From: Dyella jiangningensis
GTDB taxonomy: Bacteria; Pseudomonadota; Gammaproteobacteria; Xanthomonadales; Rhodanobacteraceae
Assembly (NCBI GenBank): GCA_000632805.1
Contig: CP007444.1
Location: 2,170,001 to 2,234,000, forward strand
Direction: 5' to 3'
DNA: 64,000 nucleotides
Shown: one piece after another, positions 54,285 through 62,458 of the stretch
Numbering within the stretch: position 1 is the first letter of the stretch
Layout: each line of letters starts with the position of its first letter
Notes under the pieces: generated by a model
What the model was told of the DNA's origin: nothing
What the model saw: only the letters and a program-made list of their open reading frames with translations
Databases searched by the model: none
Made by a program: the position numbers and the translations under genes

Positions 54285-54689
54285 GCGAACCTCGCTTTCG
54301 ATACGCCAAGGAGAGGGCGCCGGCGATCGGGCCGGCCTGCTGGCGTTCGACGATGGTCGTTCAGGCGTGGCGTTGCAAGAACGAGGTGACAAAAGGTGCG
54401 TGTCGAATGATGAGCGGCATCTCGAGCGCCACCGGCGGCACCCGGCCGCCTTCACGTTATGCGTGGGTCGGCCTCTCCCGGATCGTCCCGAGCGCGCATA
54501 CGGGCTACGGCGCCACCACGATTGAAGCCGGGGCTCATGGGTCGCGGTCGCCACTTTGTGGCGATCCAGACGTAACCCCGCTGGCGAACCGTTCGAATAA
54601 CTAGAGACCGGCGCGCGCGGTCGCATTTGACGACCTGGCGCGGCAACGCACGTTGCCGCCATTACCTACGCTTGCATCGGGGAAAAATC
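54285..54689. other. 405-base divergent intergenic region
   Basis: The region lies between two divergent genes for secreted propeller-like proteins. A short minus-strand frame contains 'IRTVRQRGYVW', similar to the end of OmpR-type winged helices. No complete gene is visible. Confidence 0.4.
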
Positions 54690-55736
54690 ATGAACAAAGC
54701 AATCCTTGGCGTCGCGCTGATGGCGTCGATGGCGGCAGGCGCCATCCACGCGCAACCTGGCGAAAGGTGGAACGATAGCGATCTCATCGTTACCGCATCC
54801 AACGCCACCAACAACTCACTACTGGTCTATGACACCCAGGGCGCGCTGGTCGAGCAGCCCAAGACGGGAGGCACGGGCGGCGTGTCCGGCAACGCCGGCG
54901 GCATCGCGCAAAACCACGATCTGCTTGCCGTAGTCAATTTCGGATCAGGCAATGTCTCGATCTTCCGGAAACACGACGGCGCGGCACCGCTGCAACTGGC
55001 GAAGATCGTGCCGGCGATCACCAACCCGGTCAGTGTCGCGTTCGGCCATCACCACCTCTACATCCTGACCACGACCCACATCGAGTCCCATCCCATCGAC
55101 CGTTATGGCGTCAGCGCCCTGCCCGACGGCAGCGCCCCGCTGGCGCATGGCGACGGCTCATCCGCCCAGGTGGGTGTCATCGGTGGGCAGTTGATCATGA
55201 CCGAGAAAAGCAACGCCATTGAAACGGTAAACCTGGCGAACGGCGGCGCAGTGGCGGGCGGCGCACATCTGGTCGCCCATATTCCCGCGAACGTCAATGC
55301 ACCCTTCGGGCTCGCCACGCGTGGTGACAACGCCTATGTGACCATTGCGCACGCCAACGAGATCAGCCTCGTGCGCAACGATTCCGTGCTCTCGGTAACG
55401 GGCTCCGGCACGCAGATGGCGCCTTGCTGGGTCGCGCTGGACGGGCCATACCTCTTCTCGGCCAACTCACCCAGCCATTCGGTGTCACGCTACGTGGTTT
55501 CCGGGCATTCCATCGTGCAGGAAGCGCCGGTGGTGGCGTCGTTCAATGGCGCCCCGACCGACATCGCCTATCGCGACAACCTCGCGGCAGTCGTCGACAG
55601 CAACGGCTCCGCATCGCACGTCTCCATCTTCGACGTTGATGGCGACGGCAACTTCAGCCCGAAGAGCAGCGTCACCATCAACAGCGCCGCCACCAACGGC
55701 ATCGCCATCGTCAGGGCAGACGATCTGGACGAGTGA
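54690..55736 (+). CDS. Secreted beta-propeller-like protein
   Basis: The 348-residue protein has a signal peptide (about 1-22, 'AGAIHAQ') and repeats of about 45 residues that resemble lactonase/YVTN-type propeller blades ('LIVTASNATNNSLLVYDTQG', 'LLAVVNFGSGNVSIFRKH', 'YLFSANSPSHSVSRYVVSG', 'NLAAVVDSNGSASHVSIFD'). Catalytic residues are not recognised, so it may be a scaffold or binding protein. GGGGAAAAATC precedes the ATG. It is divergent from the PD40 gene. Confidence 0.78.
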   Translation: MNKAILGVALMASMAAGAIHAQPGERWNDSDLIVTASNATNNSLLVYDTQGALVEQPKTGGTGGVSGNAGGIAQNHDLLAVVNFGSGNVSIFRKHDGAAPLQLAKIVPAITNPVSVAFGHHHLYILTTTHIESHPIDRYGVSALPDGSAPLAHGDGSSAQVGVIGGQLIMTEKSNAIETVNLANGGAVAGGAHLVAHIPANVNAPFGLATRGDNAYVTIAHANEISLVRNDSVLSVTGSGTQMAPCWVALDGPYLFSANSPSHSVSRYVVSGHSIVQEAPVVASFNGAPTDIAYRDNLAAVVDSNGSASHVSIFDVDGDGNFSPKSSVTINSAATNGIAIVRADDLDE

Positions 55737-55745
55737 AAGGACATC

Positions 55746-55781
55746 GCCGTGCCGGGGATGGGCAACCGTCCTCGGCACGGC
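55746..55781. terminator. Stem-loop between convergent propeller and KorA-like genes
   Basis: A perfect 9-bp stem GCCGTGCCG / CGGCACGGC, extended by GGGA/TCCT, starts 9 bases after the propeller gene stop. It can end transcription from both sides. Confidence 0.55.
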
Positions 55782-55833
55782 AACTCCGGCGTTGCGGCGC
55801 CGCTGCATGATCAAGGCCAGCGACGCGACGCCA

Positions 55834-56223
55834 TCAAACCCGGTTTTTTCCACCCACCGCCTGCCCAGGCGAAGACTGAAGGCTCAGCGCAACTTCGATG
55901 CGGCGCGCGAATTCATGCTCGGCGATCACGGCGGCGGCCTGGGCCTCGAACCGCTCGGCCATGCTGCGCGGCACCGTGAGTCGCACTTCGCGCCATTCGA
56001 TCGGCGCGTCGAGTCTTGCGAGATGGGTTTCGTAAATTCGGCGTACGTTGCGATCGATGGCGCCGCGGGTCAAATGCGCCTGCGCGGCCAATATCGAGGT
56101 TGAAACCCCATCGACCAGGGCGGCGCGGGAGAGCTCCAGATGGCGGGGCGATATGCGCAGCCCGCGCACGGCAACGGCGAATTGCGCCGCGCTGAGGCGG
56201 CGCCCACTGAAACGCTGTTTCAT
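55834..56223 (-). CDS. KorA/TrfB-family DNA-binding regulator
   Basis: The 129-residue protein resembles TrfB/KorA repressors of IncP plasmids: 'RRLSAAQFAVAVRGLRIS' at the N-terminus and an HTH with 'ALVDGVSTSILAAQAHLTRGA', seen as 'GVSTSILAAQAHLTRGAI'. KorA binds palindromic operators and controls replication and partition genes. The C-terminal part (about 85-129) differs from KorA. It may be a chromosomal remnant of a plasmid or phage. ATG 56223 is chosen because the codon before is GTG. No KorA operator (GTTTAGCTAAAC) is seen close by. Confidence 0.75.
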   Translation of the reverse strand: MKQRFSGRRLSAAQFAVAVRGLRISPRHLELSRAALVDGVSTSILAAQAHLTRGAIDRNVRRIYETHLARLDAPIEWREVRLTVPRSMAERFEAQAAAVIAEHEFARRIEVALSLQSSPGQAVGGKNRV

Positions 56224-56455
56224 CACCTTGGTACTCCCTGGGCGGTGTGATGAGTTGCGCTTGCCCCATCCAGATCAGGGCGACGGCCCACGCTGGGCCC
56301 AACCGTCAGCCTGCCGTAACACTCGTGGAGGCCGTGTGTAATCCGGCAGCCACCCGCACGCGACCGACCCGCAGCCCGTGATGGGCGCGGTCTTGTTCAG
56401 CCGAAAGGGTGGGTCGGGCGGCCATCGCAGGGCCACCCGTGAAACGAAAACACCC

Positions 56456-57145
56456 TTACCGGGACGTTTTCGCCGGCTGAAGTGCCCGATCCTGTCTCGT
56501 CAGGAGACCCAGTCGGTCCGCTCGCACCAGAAGCTCCCGCGGCGAATGGGTATCGGTGACGCGAAACAGCCGGGCCTTGTGAGACTCCACGGTCCGGCGC
56601 GACAGGCCCAGCTGATCGGCGATCTGCTGCGCGCTCAGCCCGCCATCCAGAAGCTCCAGCACCCTCTTCTGGCGCGTCGTCAGGCGGATCTCGGGCATCT
56701 GCTGCTCGGTAGCCAGCAACTGCATGAAAGCGTTCGACAAGTACACCTTGTTCTCGGTGGCAAGATCGATGGCCGTCTTCAGTGCATCGACGCTCTCCGA
56801 CTTCGCAATGACGCCAAGTGCGCCGGAGTAGAACGCATCGCGCAACGTGCCCGGGTTGGTCTGCGCCGTGCAGATCACGAAGGGAACGTTGTGGCCCATG
56901 GCCCGCAGACGCTTCAACGTATCGATGGCGCTCTGGTCGAGCAGGTTGATCTCGGTAACCACGGCGTCCGGCGCACAGTCCAGAACAGCCTGCTCCAGTT
57001 CGCGCCCGCTGGCGAAAACGCCCTTGATCTCATGGCTTCCGCTCAGCGCTTTCGCCAGCCCTTGCGCCACGAGCAGATGCCGATCCGAAATCAGTATGCC
57101 TGGCTTCGGGAAAATGCTTTTCGATTCGTCGATACAGGCTGACAT
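56456..57145 (-). CDS. LuxR/NarL-type response regulator with Glu at the phosphoacceptor site, module copy 2
   Basis: The 229-residue protein matches the regulator at 25768-26445 throughout: receiver (about 15-135) with Glu65 in 'VVTEINLL' instead of Asp, Arg at the second acidic-pocket site, Thr and the Lys of 'GVIAKSES' kept; then a LuxR HTH ('SAQQIADQLGLSRRTVESHK', about 172-191). Both copies having the same change suggests a functional, phosphorylation-independent receiver. GGTGGAGGGGTC precedes ATG 57145. The small partner gene lies 49 bases upstream on the same strand. Confidence 0.87.
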   Translation of the reverse strand: MSACIDESKSIFPKPGILISDRHLLVAQGLAKALSGSHEIKGVFASGRELEQAVLDCAPDAVVTEINLLDQSAIDTLKRLRAMGHNVPFVICTAQTNPGTLRDAFYSGALGVIAKSESVDALKTAIDLATENKVYLSNAFMQLLATEQQMPEIRLTTRQKRVLELLDGGLSAQQIADQLGLSRRTVESHKARLFRVTDTHSPRELLVRADRLGLLTRQDRALQPAKTSR

Positions 57146-57194
57146 GACCCCTCCACCCGATGCCCTCGATGCACGCATGCACCGGCCGAACTGA

Positions 57195-57428
57195 TCAAAC
57201 CTTGCAGGAGCTGCGCTCATCGTCATGGCAAGCCAACTGCAGCCCGCGAATCACCGACGCCTTGACGTCGGATGGCGCACACCCCGAATCAAGAAAAGCG
57301 ACCCCGTCGATGCTCTGCACGTAATCGTCAACGATACGGTTGGCGATCCAGACCACCTCGCCTTCGCAGCTGCACTGGTACCAGACGCTGACCGGCGAGC
57401 CGCGAAAATCGCACGTAAAGTGATCCAT
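57195..57428 (-). CDS. Small hypothetical protein, module copy 2
   Basis: The 77-residue protein is the paralogue of 26473-26727. It shares the opening 'MDHFTCDFRGS', then 'VSVWYQC' and 'IDGVAFLDSGC'. Cys residues at four to six positions suggest metal binding or redox sensing. ATG 57428 aligns with the other copy and is preceded by GGGAGG. It lies just upstream of the Glu-type regulator, as in copy 1. No known family. Confidence 0.7.
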   Translation of the reverse strand: MDHFTCDFRGSPVSVWYQCSCEGEVVWIANRIVDDYVQSIDGVAFLDSGCAPSDVKASVIRGLQLACHDDERSSCKV

Positions 57429-57787
57429 GCCTGGCAAGCCCTCCCGAGCATGAACATGCTTGGCCATGATTGGCGCAGTCAGTCCCTACCTGTTTCAACG
57501 TCGATACACCTGCTCGACAGACGCACTCATTACGATCAAGGCTGGCATAACGACGAAGCGGGCCATCCTTGCGACCTCAATCAGATTGAAGCCGCAGCAA
57601 AGCCGGGCGTTGATCCCCGTCAATAATTCTTGCGCCGGCTATTCGATCATCGCTTTCGACCCATGTCGGCCCCACGTTGATGGGGCCCGAACTCCCAAGG
57701 CTGGAGATGTGGCGAGCCTTGGATGGCTACCCGGCTTTCAGACGATGGCCTCTCTTTGCCCCACCCAGCTTGCTGCAGGTGATCACC
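57429..57787. other. 359-base divergent region of module copy 2
   Basis: This region separates the divergent small-protein gene and beta-rich gene. No gene or long palindrome was seen. Gene order here differs from copy 1, where all three genes share a strand, so both promoters of copy 2 must lie here. Confidence 0.4.
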
Positions 57788-58207
57788 ATGATTCCGCGCG
57801 AACTGCCCGACCTTATTGCGGACCTATGCTTGCTTTCGAATCCGTCGATGGGCTCTCCAGCGGAACTTTCCAAAGGCGAATGGCAAACCGTCCTGGAAGT
57901 GGATGGCGAATACTGGTCGGCCATGCTCAATTTCGAAGGCCGGCATATTTCAGGCGAGCACTTCGACGCCGAAGTGTGGCTGCTCTACTTGAACACGGCA
58001 CTTCCCAGTTTCGAAGAAGGCGTGAGCTTTACGGTCTGGGAAGGCGAAACGAGGGCCGTAGGCACGGTCAAACGCATCACCCGACACCAGGACACTGCTG
58101 CTGATGACACGGAAGCAGACGTTGCAGGCGCCATGTCTCCCGCGAACAGCTTGTCATCGACCTTCGGGCCTGCCACGTATATCGAGCTTCGGCGGCATCA
58201 GGCTTGA
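57788..58207 (+). CDS. Beta-rich hypothetical protein, module copy 2
   Basis: The 139-residue protein is the paralogue of 25296-25652, with common 'LPD', 'GEWQTVLEVDGEYWSA', 'SGEHFDAEVWLL' and 'GVSFTVWEGET'. It has an extra C-terminal tail of about 30 residues ('MSPANSLSSTFGPATYIEL'). The pattern resembles small EF-Tu-like beta barrels, but I cannot assign a function. ATG 57788 aligns with the other copy. It is transcribed away from the regulator gene, unlike copy 1. Confidence 0.7.
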   Translation: MIPRELPDLIADLCLLSNPSMGSPAELSKGEWQTVLEVDGEYWSAMLNFEGRHISGEHFDAEVWLLYLNTALPSFEEGVSFTVWEGETRAVGTVKRITRHQDTAADDTEADVAGAMSPANSLSSTFGPATYIELRRHQA

Positions 58208-58256
58208 TGGTGCCGGAGGCAACACGGATGCCATCGACCTCTTCAACAGTTCGTTT

Positions 58257-58289
58257 GAACGACGGGCCTTGCTGAAAGGCCCGTCGTTC
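58257..58289 (+). terminator. Strong stem-loop terminator
   Basis: A perfect 14-bp stem GAACGACGGGCCTT / AAGGCCCGTCGTTC with a 5-base loop lies 50 bases after the beta-rich gene stop and before the convergent HigA-like gene. It can serve both. Confidence 0.75.
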
Positions 58290-58340
58290 ATCTGCGCTCG
58301 GAAAGAGAGACGAATGCTCGCAACGAGCAAGTGCGCATAA

Positions 58341-58643
58341 CTACGTCGAGTGCCGTCGCGCCACGTTCAACATCGCCAGGTCGTAACGCGCCTGTAGCAC
58401 CAGCCAATACGTCGGTGTGGGATCAGTCACGAGTGACAAGCGCAGTGCGTACTCGGCATTGATGCGTCGACGGCCCAACGTGATCTGCCGCAGCGTAGTC
58501 AGCGAGATGCCGGTGCGGCGCGCGAAGCGTGCCAGCGGTATCGAATAGGGCTGGAGGTAATCGGTCAGCAGAACTTCGCCGGGGCTGCGCAGCAATTCCG
58601 ACGAATCAAAGTCCATCAGCGGATCGATCTTGATCAGGCACAT
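58341..58643 (-). CDS. higA: HigA-like antitoxin (orphan)
   Basis: The 100-residue protein matches the HigA/VapI XRE-type antitoxins: 'SPGEVLLTDYLQPYSIPLARFA' (seen in part as 'PGEVLLTDYLQPYSIP'), HTH 'ISLTTLRQITLGRRRINAEY', and the end 'PTYWLVLQARYDLAMLN'. ATG 58643 has an AGGAAG ribosome-binding site. HigA proteins neutralise HigB RNases encoded upstream in the same operon. No HigB-like frame is found upstream here, so it is an orphan or has lost the toxin. It may repress other promoters. The terminator at 58257-58289 lies downstream. Confidence 0.85.
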   Translation of the reverse strand: MCLIKIDPLMDFDSSELLRSPGEVLLTDYLQPYSIPLARFARRTGISLTTLRQITLGRRRINAEYALRLSLVTDPTPTYWLVLQARYDLAMLNVARRHST

Positions 58644-59743
58644 AAGGCTTCCTTTCCTGTCAGGCACGGCTCAACGACGGATCAAGCCCTACAGGCTTCC
58701 GTGTCGGCATATGCCGGGGACGATGTAAGTGATCGCTGAGATGCGGCGCAGCGGCAAGCAGGCCGATGCGTCGCGAAAACGATCACTGGGCGCGGGAAAT
58801 GCTCACTTCGGGCTTGGTATCAAGCCTTGCAGCGGGGAGCGCGGGAATTATCCATCGCCTATAGCCGTTGTCGGCGAAAGCTGACACGCGCAGCTGTGAG
58901 CTGCCCTGGACTTGGCACGCTGGATGCCGGAACAGGAAGTGAGGTGCCATCGAGGGGAATGGACGGGCGAATGTGTCCCGTATGATCGTGGATAGCCATA
59001 TCAACTCTTGTGTAGTTGGTGATGGTCAGCGGGTCGTATGAGTTGCCGCTCATGCGGCCCGCGCTTCTCGACGTGGTGTCGAGGCCACTGGCGGTGCATT
59101 GTTATCGACGTCGAAGTGGCTTGTTGAAAGTAGCAAACAGCATTCGCCGAGCCTGTCGGCGATTACTACGCGACAACCGTGTTAAGTACCGATACACATG
59201 TCGGAACTTCATGATTCCGCGAGCCATGAATCGCTCTCGCAACGTTTGCCATGAATTGCAACTTCCGAAGATCGATGCAACACATGGCAGGCATGGCTCG
59301 CCCCACTGTATGGATAGGCCAGCGGTAGCGCTCTTGAAGACGCTAAATGTGAAGAAAGCAATTTGGGACTGAAATGCATGTGACAACACCCCTCAGTGAG
59401 GCCGTGAGCGTGTGTTGCAGCGATTCAAGAAACTGCCAATCAGTTTGATGAGCCGAAGACCTCCGCCCAGCAGCAGGATGAAGGTAGGCGACCGCACCTC
59501 CAACCAACAGAACCGACGACCTCATCGAACCCCGCTTTCGGTCGTACGTCCTTTACCGCGTCCCCACCAGTCGTTCGGTGGATGCCAATTCGGTCTACCG
59601 AGGGCGCTAGGCAGACCGGTCTCTAAAAGCAGGGCTGTGAATACACAGTATCGGACACGTCGCGACCCCGCAAAATCGACGCGGAGTGGCATCCCGCTTA
59701 TTCGACGAAGGATATCGACTCTGACCGCAGTTTTTACAAGAAC
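58644..59743. other. 1.1-kb low-GC region without a recognisable gene
   Basis: Base composition drops visibly here compared with the left part of the window. Several overlapping frames (for example 59016-59372 plus and 59102-59389 minus) show no family character. No HigB toxin, integrase, transposase or tRNA was found. It may hold decayed mobile-element DNA at the left border of an island. Confidence 0.45.
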
Positions 59744-61495
59744 TTAAGCAGCAGCCGGCTTTTCAGTTCCGAGCGCAAGGGCTCTCAGGAATAGACTGCG
59801 AAGCTCGTCGAGCCTGTCTTTAGCAATGCAACCCGCCTCAATGGCTTTCAGGGTATGAATCGGTTTCTGGTCATCCCGAGCAGGCAATTTCAGACCGAGG
59901 AATTTCTCGATGCACTCATTGACGAAACAAGCCTCGGCGAGGCGACTTGGGCCTGCCTTGTTCCTCAGCATCTCGTTCACGACTTTGTGGTGATCTTTGC
60001 CCTGGTCATCATCCAGCATGAGGCCATATGGAATCCCAAAGCCCTCAAGCAACGCGATGTAGCGATGTAAGTTAAATTTGCCCATCGCATCGACAACCGC
60101 AACGCGGTGCCGACTCAAGTCGTGCCAATCCCGTGCTAGAAGCCAAGCAAACAAGGCTTTCTCAGTTGCTCCCTCGACCAGGAGTACGCGGTCAGCGAAA
60201 AACATCGAAGCCCGCTCTGAATCCAACCAGAGCTGATAGCGGAATCGTTCTTCCTGCTCGGCAATGACGACATCTTCGGTCGCCCCCTGCAACATCTTCC
60301 TAGCGTAGCCCTTCGTGCTATCCGACACAGCCGGATCGTTAACGTAAGTCTCAAGCCAAGTCTTGAACTGATATCCCTGCCCAAGCACACCGCTGAGCTC
60401 ATCCTTTCTGATCTGCCCTGCACTGGTAACACCATCGCTACGTCGAACACGAACGATCTGACAGAGGTCGTCAGCCACCTTTCCGACAAAAATTGGGGAG
60501 TGACTGGTGACTATGACCTGTTGCGCCGCGCCCGCGCCCAACCTGCGCAAGTGGTAGGCCATGTTTTCTTGTTGTGATGGATGCAGGAACGCCTCAGGCT
60601 CTTCGAACAGGATGAGTGTGAAGTCCGGGTCAAATTCCTTCTTCGCCACCACCTTTCCATCAGCAAAGCTAGGTGCCAGCTTGATAAGTTCGTACAAAAA
60701 TGATCGCTGAAACCCGTGTCCATAGCGATCAAGAGCAAACGACGTCTCTCCTAGCATCGCATCCACAAATCCATGCCGGATGAGATTCTTGGTGATGTCG
60801 TCTGGTGCAATGGGATTGACGCCCATATCGAAGCGAACCCCCCATTGATCAATAGCGAGATTGATGGGTTTGGAAATTTTCGACAGGAACCCCTCTTCTG
60901 CCCGGGCCTCTTCATTCAACCTTGCAAATGCGCCCTCCATCTCCTTATAAGCAGGACTTTCCGCAACCACGCGCTTCAGCATTAGGTTGAGCATGTCCCG
61001 CAAAGGTGACGGGCCACTGGTTTTCATCTGCTCGGCAGCCGTGGTGAGCGCCGGGATGTAGATGATGCTGCCGACCTTCGCCGTTCCGACGTTCTTCGCG
61101 CCATAAAACAGGTCCTTCTCCAGCTCACCATTAATAACGGCGTAGATGTTGCTCTGGCTCGACTTAAACCTGTCCTTGTCCTTGGATGCGAAATAGCGAC
61201 GAACGACAAGGATCCGATTCGCCACCCCTTCCTTGTATTTGTCCGCAAGTCCTTCCCACTCAGCCTCGGTCAGATCAAAGGTCAGCTCAACCCACGACTC
61301 ATCAATCTGGCCACCCTTCATCTTCGGGATATCGTCGCCAGAGTGCTTGAAGTCCTCATAGAACGCCCGTAGCGCGGAAATGATGTTGCTCTTTCCAGCA
61401 TTGTTAGCACCCACGATCATCGTGTAGTCGTGAACCTCGATGTCGGCGTCAACGATGGAGCGAAAATTGTGAATTCGCAGGCCACGAAGCTTCAT
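59744..61495 (-). CDS. OLD-family ATP-dependent nuclease (ABC-type ATPase plus TOPRIM)
   Basis: The 583-residue protein has an SMC/RecF-like ATPase with Walker A 'GANNAGKSN' (about 29-37), Q-like 'GHGFQRSFL' (259-267), Walker B 'LILFEEPEAFLHP' (294-306) and switch 'TSHSP' (330-334). A C-terminal TOPRIM domain follows with Glu441 ('LLVEGATEKALF') and Asp pairs ('VVDAMGKFN', 'LMLDDDQGK'). OLD nucleases act in phage exclusion (P2 Old) and Gabija. No UvrD-type partner (GajB) is adjacent, so it looks like a stand-alone class 1 OLD. AGGGGGAC precedes ATG 61495. Its base composition is lower in GC than the core genes. Confidence 0.9.
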   Translation of the reverse strand: MKLRGLRIHNFRSIVDADIEVHDYTMIVGANNAGKSNIISALRAFYEDFKHSGDDIPKMKGGQIDESWVELTFDLTEAEWEGLADKYKEGVANRILVVRRYFASKDKDRFKSSQSNIYAVINGELEKDLFYGAKNVGTAKVGSIIYIPALTTAAEQMKTSGPSPLRDMLNLMLKRVVAESPAYKEMEGAFARLNEEARAEEGFLSKISKPINLAIDQWGVRFDMGVNPIAPDDITKNLIRHGFVDAMLGETSFALDRYGHGFQRSFLYELIKLAPSFADGKVVAKKEFDPDFTLILFEEPEAFLHPSQQENMAYHLRRLGAGAAQQVIVTSHSPIFVGKVADDLCQIVRVRRSDGVTSAGQIRKDELSGVLGQGYQFKTWLETYVNDPAVSDSTKGYARKMLQGATEDVVIAEQEERFRYQLWLDSERASMFFADRVLLVEGATEKALFAWLLARDWHDLSRHRVAVVDAMGKFNLHRYIALLEGFGIPYGLMLDDDQGKDHHKVVNEMLRNKAGPSRLAEACFVNECIEKFLGLKLPARDDQKPIHTLKAIEAGCIAKDRLDELRSLFLRALALGTEKPAAA

Positions 61496-61829
61496 AGTTG
61501 TCCCCCTTGTCATCCCATCCGATGGATACCCCGGCAGTATCGAGTGGCGGGCCACGCTTCGCTAGTCGGTCGCGCAACTTCGCCCCCTTTCTGCCAGCAT
61601 GGGCTGATGAAGGCGCCGCAAGAAGAGGTAGCCGCCGTTACCTATGAGTTGCGGTTTGCGGGAGGTGTCCGCTATAACGAACCCCGGCCGGCGACCCAGT
61701 TGCTGGCCGGGTAGCGTGGCCGACTTTGGCTCACACCCGATTGGCCTGACAGCCCGACTAGGGGCCAGGTACCCGAATTGCTTCCCTCATTGGGAGCACG
61801 GGAATACCCTGACCCTTAGTGGAGGCCTT
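61496..61829. other. Divergent region between the OLD and HNH nuclease genes
   Basis: The 334 bases hold the promoters of the two divergent nuclease genes. No further gene was seen. The HNH gene has a GGAGG ribosome-binding site at the right end. Confidence 0.4.
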
Positions 61830-62201
61830 ATGGCAATCCGCGCTCACCAGCGTTATCTCGCGTTTCAGCGACAGCACGGCCAGTGCGCTTATTGCGATGT
61901 GATCATGTGGTTGCGCAGTCCCTCGGAGCTTCCAGGCATCAGCACTCGGCGCGCCCGTCTGCTGCAAGCTACTGCTGAACACAAGCACGCCCGTTGCGAT
62001 GGCGGCAGCGATTCCAGTTCGAACATTGCCGCCGCGTGCTGGTATTGCAACATACATCGACATCGAGCTGGGAAGCCACGCTCGTTTGAAGACTTTCGAG
62101 GATTTGTACAGCGACGCATTAAGGCCGGAAGGTGGCATGGGATTCGGCCCCAAAGCGAAAAAATGGGCCCCAAGCCTTCCTTGAACGGAGTCAATGACTA
62201 G
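61830..62201 (+). CDS. HNH endonuclease-like protein
   Basis: The 123-residue protein has an HNH/zinc-finger fold. Cys19 and Cys22 ('QCAYCDV') and Cys70 and Cys73 ('AACWYCN') make the structural zinc site, and 'AEHKHARCDGGSDSSSN' gives the His51 and the Asn65 of the HNH motif. The ending 'HRHRAGK' is typical. It should cut DNA with a divalent metal. ATG 61830 is placed by GGAGG seven bases upstream. It is divergent from the OLD nuclease gene; a common defensive or mobile-element role is likely but not shown. Confidence 0.85.
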   Translation: MAIRAHQRYLAFQRQHGQCAYCDVIMWLRSPSELPGISTRRARLLQATAEHKHARCDGGSDSSSNIAAACWYCNIHRHRAGKPRSFEDFRGFVQRRIKAGRWHGIRPQSEKMGPKPSLNGVND

Positions 62202-62357
62202 AGCAGGCGAGCTTAGAGACTGCGCACGCGATGACCCTGGGATTGTTGGGCGCATCCGTGCACCCAACCCCTCCATGCTTCGCACCGTGGGGCGAGCCTG
62301 CGGCTGTCCAAGTTTGTTCCAGACAAATTCGTCGGCCCAATAGGTTCTCGTCCCCGC

Positions 62358-62415
62358 CTCTCCGCCAGAAATGAAAAGCGCCCCGAAAGGGGCGTCTTTC
62401 ATTTCTGGCGGAGAG
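62358..62415. repeat. 27-bp inverted repeat whose arms end like the tRNA-Ser 3' terminus
   Basis: Arms at 62358-62384 and 62389-62415 match at 25 of 27 positions around a GAAA loop. Each arm begins at its outer end with CTCTCCGCCA, the 3'-terminal sequence of many tRNA-Ser genes including CCA. The central CGCCCC-GAAA-GGGGCG followed by TCTTTC looks like an intrinsic terminator. No complete tRNA fits on either side. It could be a remnant attachment site of an island that used tRNA-Ser, or a terminator for the flanking genes. Confidence 0.6.
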
Positions 62416-62458
62416 GGTGTCCGTGCCCAAAGGTGCCCAGTGATGGTGGAGATTTTGA

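Noticed and set aside
54452-54646. Winged-helix-like segment 'IRTVRQRGYVW' on the minus strand
   Set aside because: Only about eleven residues resemble the end of an OmpR-type domain and no other part of the domain is found nearby, so chance cannot be excluded.
59016-59389. Overlapping plus and minus frames of about 100 codons in the low-GC gap
   Set aside because: Neither has a ribosome-binding site with good spacing or any recognisable domain, and both are rich in Arg or Cys like random frames.
59744-61495. Gabija (GajA) assignment for the OLD-family gene
   Set aside because: No UvrD-like GajB gene is adjacent, which the Gabija system needs.
61758-62402. Minus-strand frame of 214 codons containing 'SGGEAGTRTYW'
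   Set aside because: It is antisense to the HNH gene, and this motif is a common spurious translation of tRNA-Ser 3' ends.
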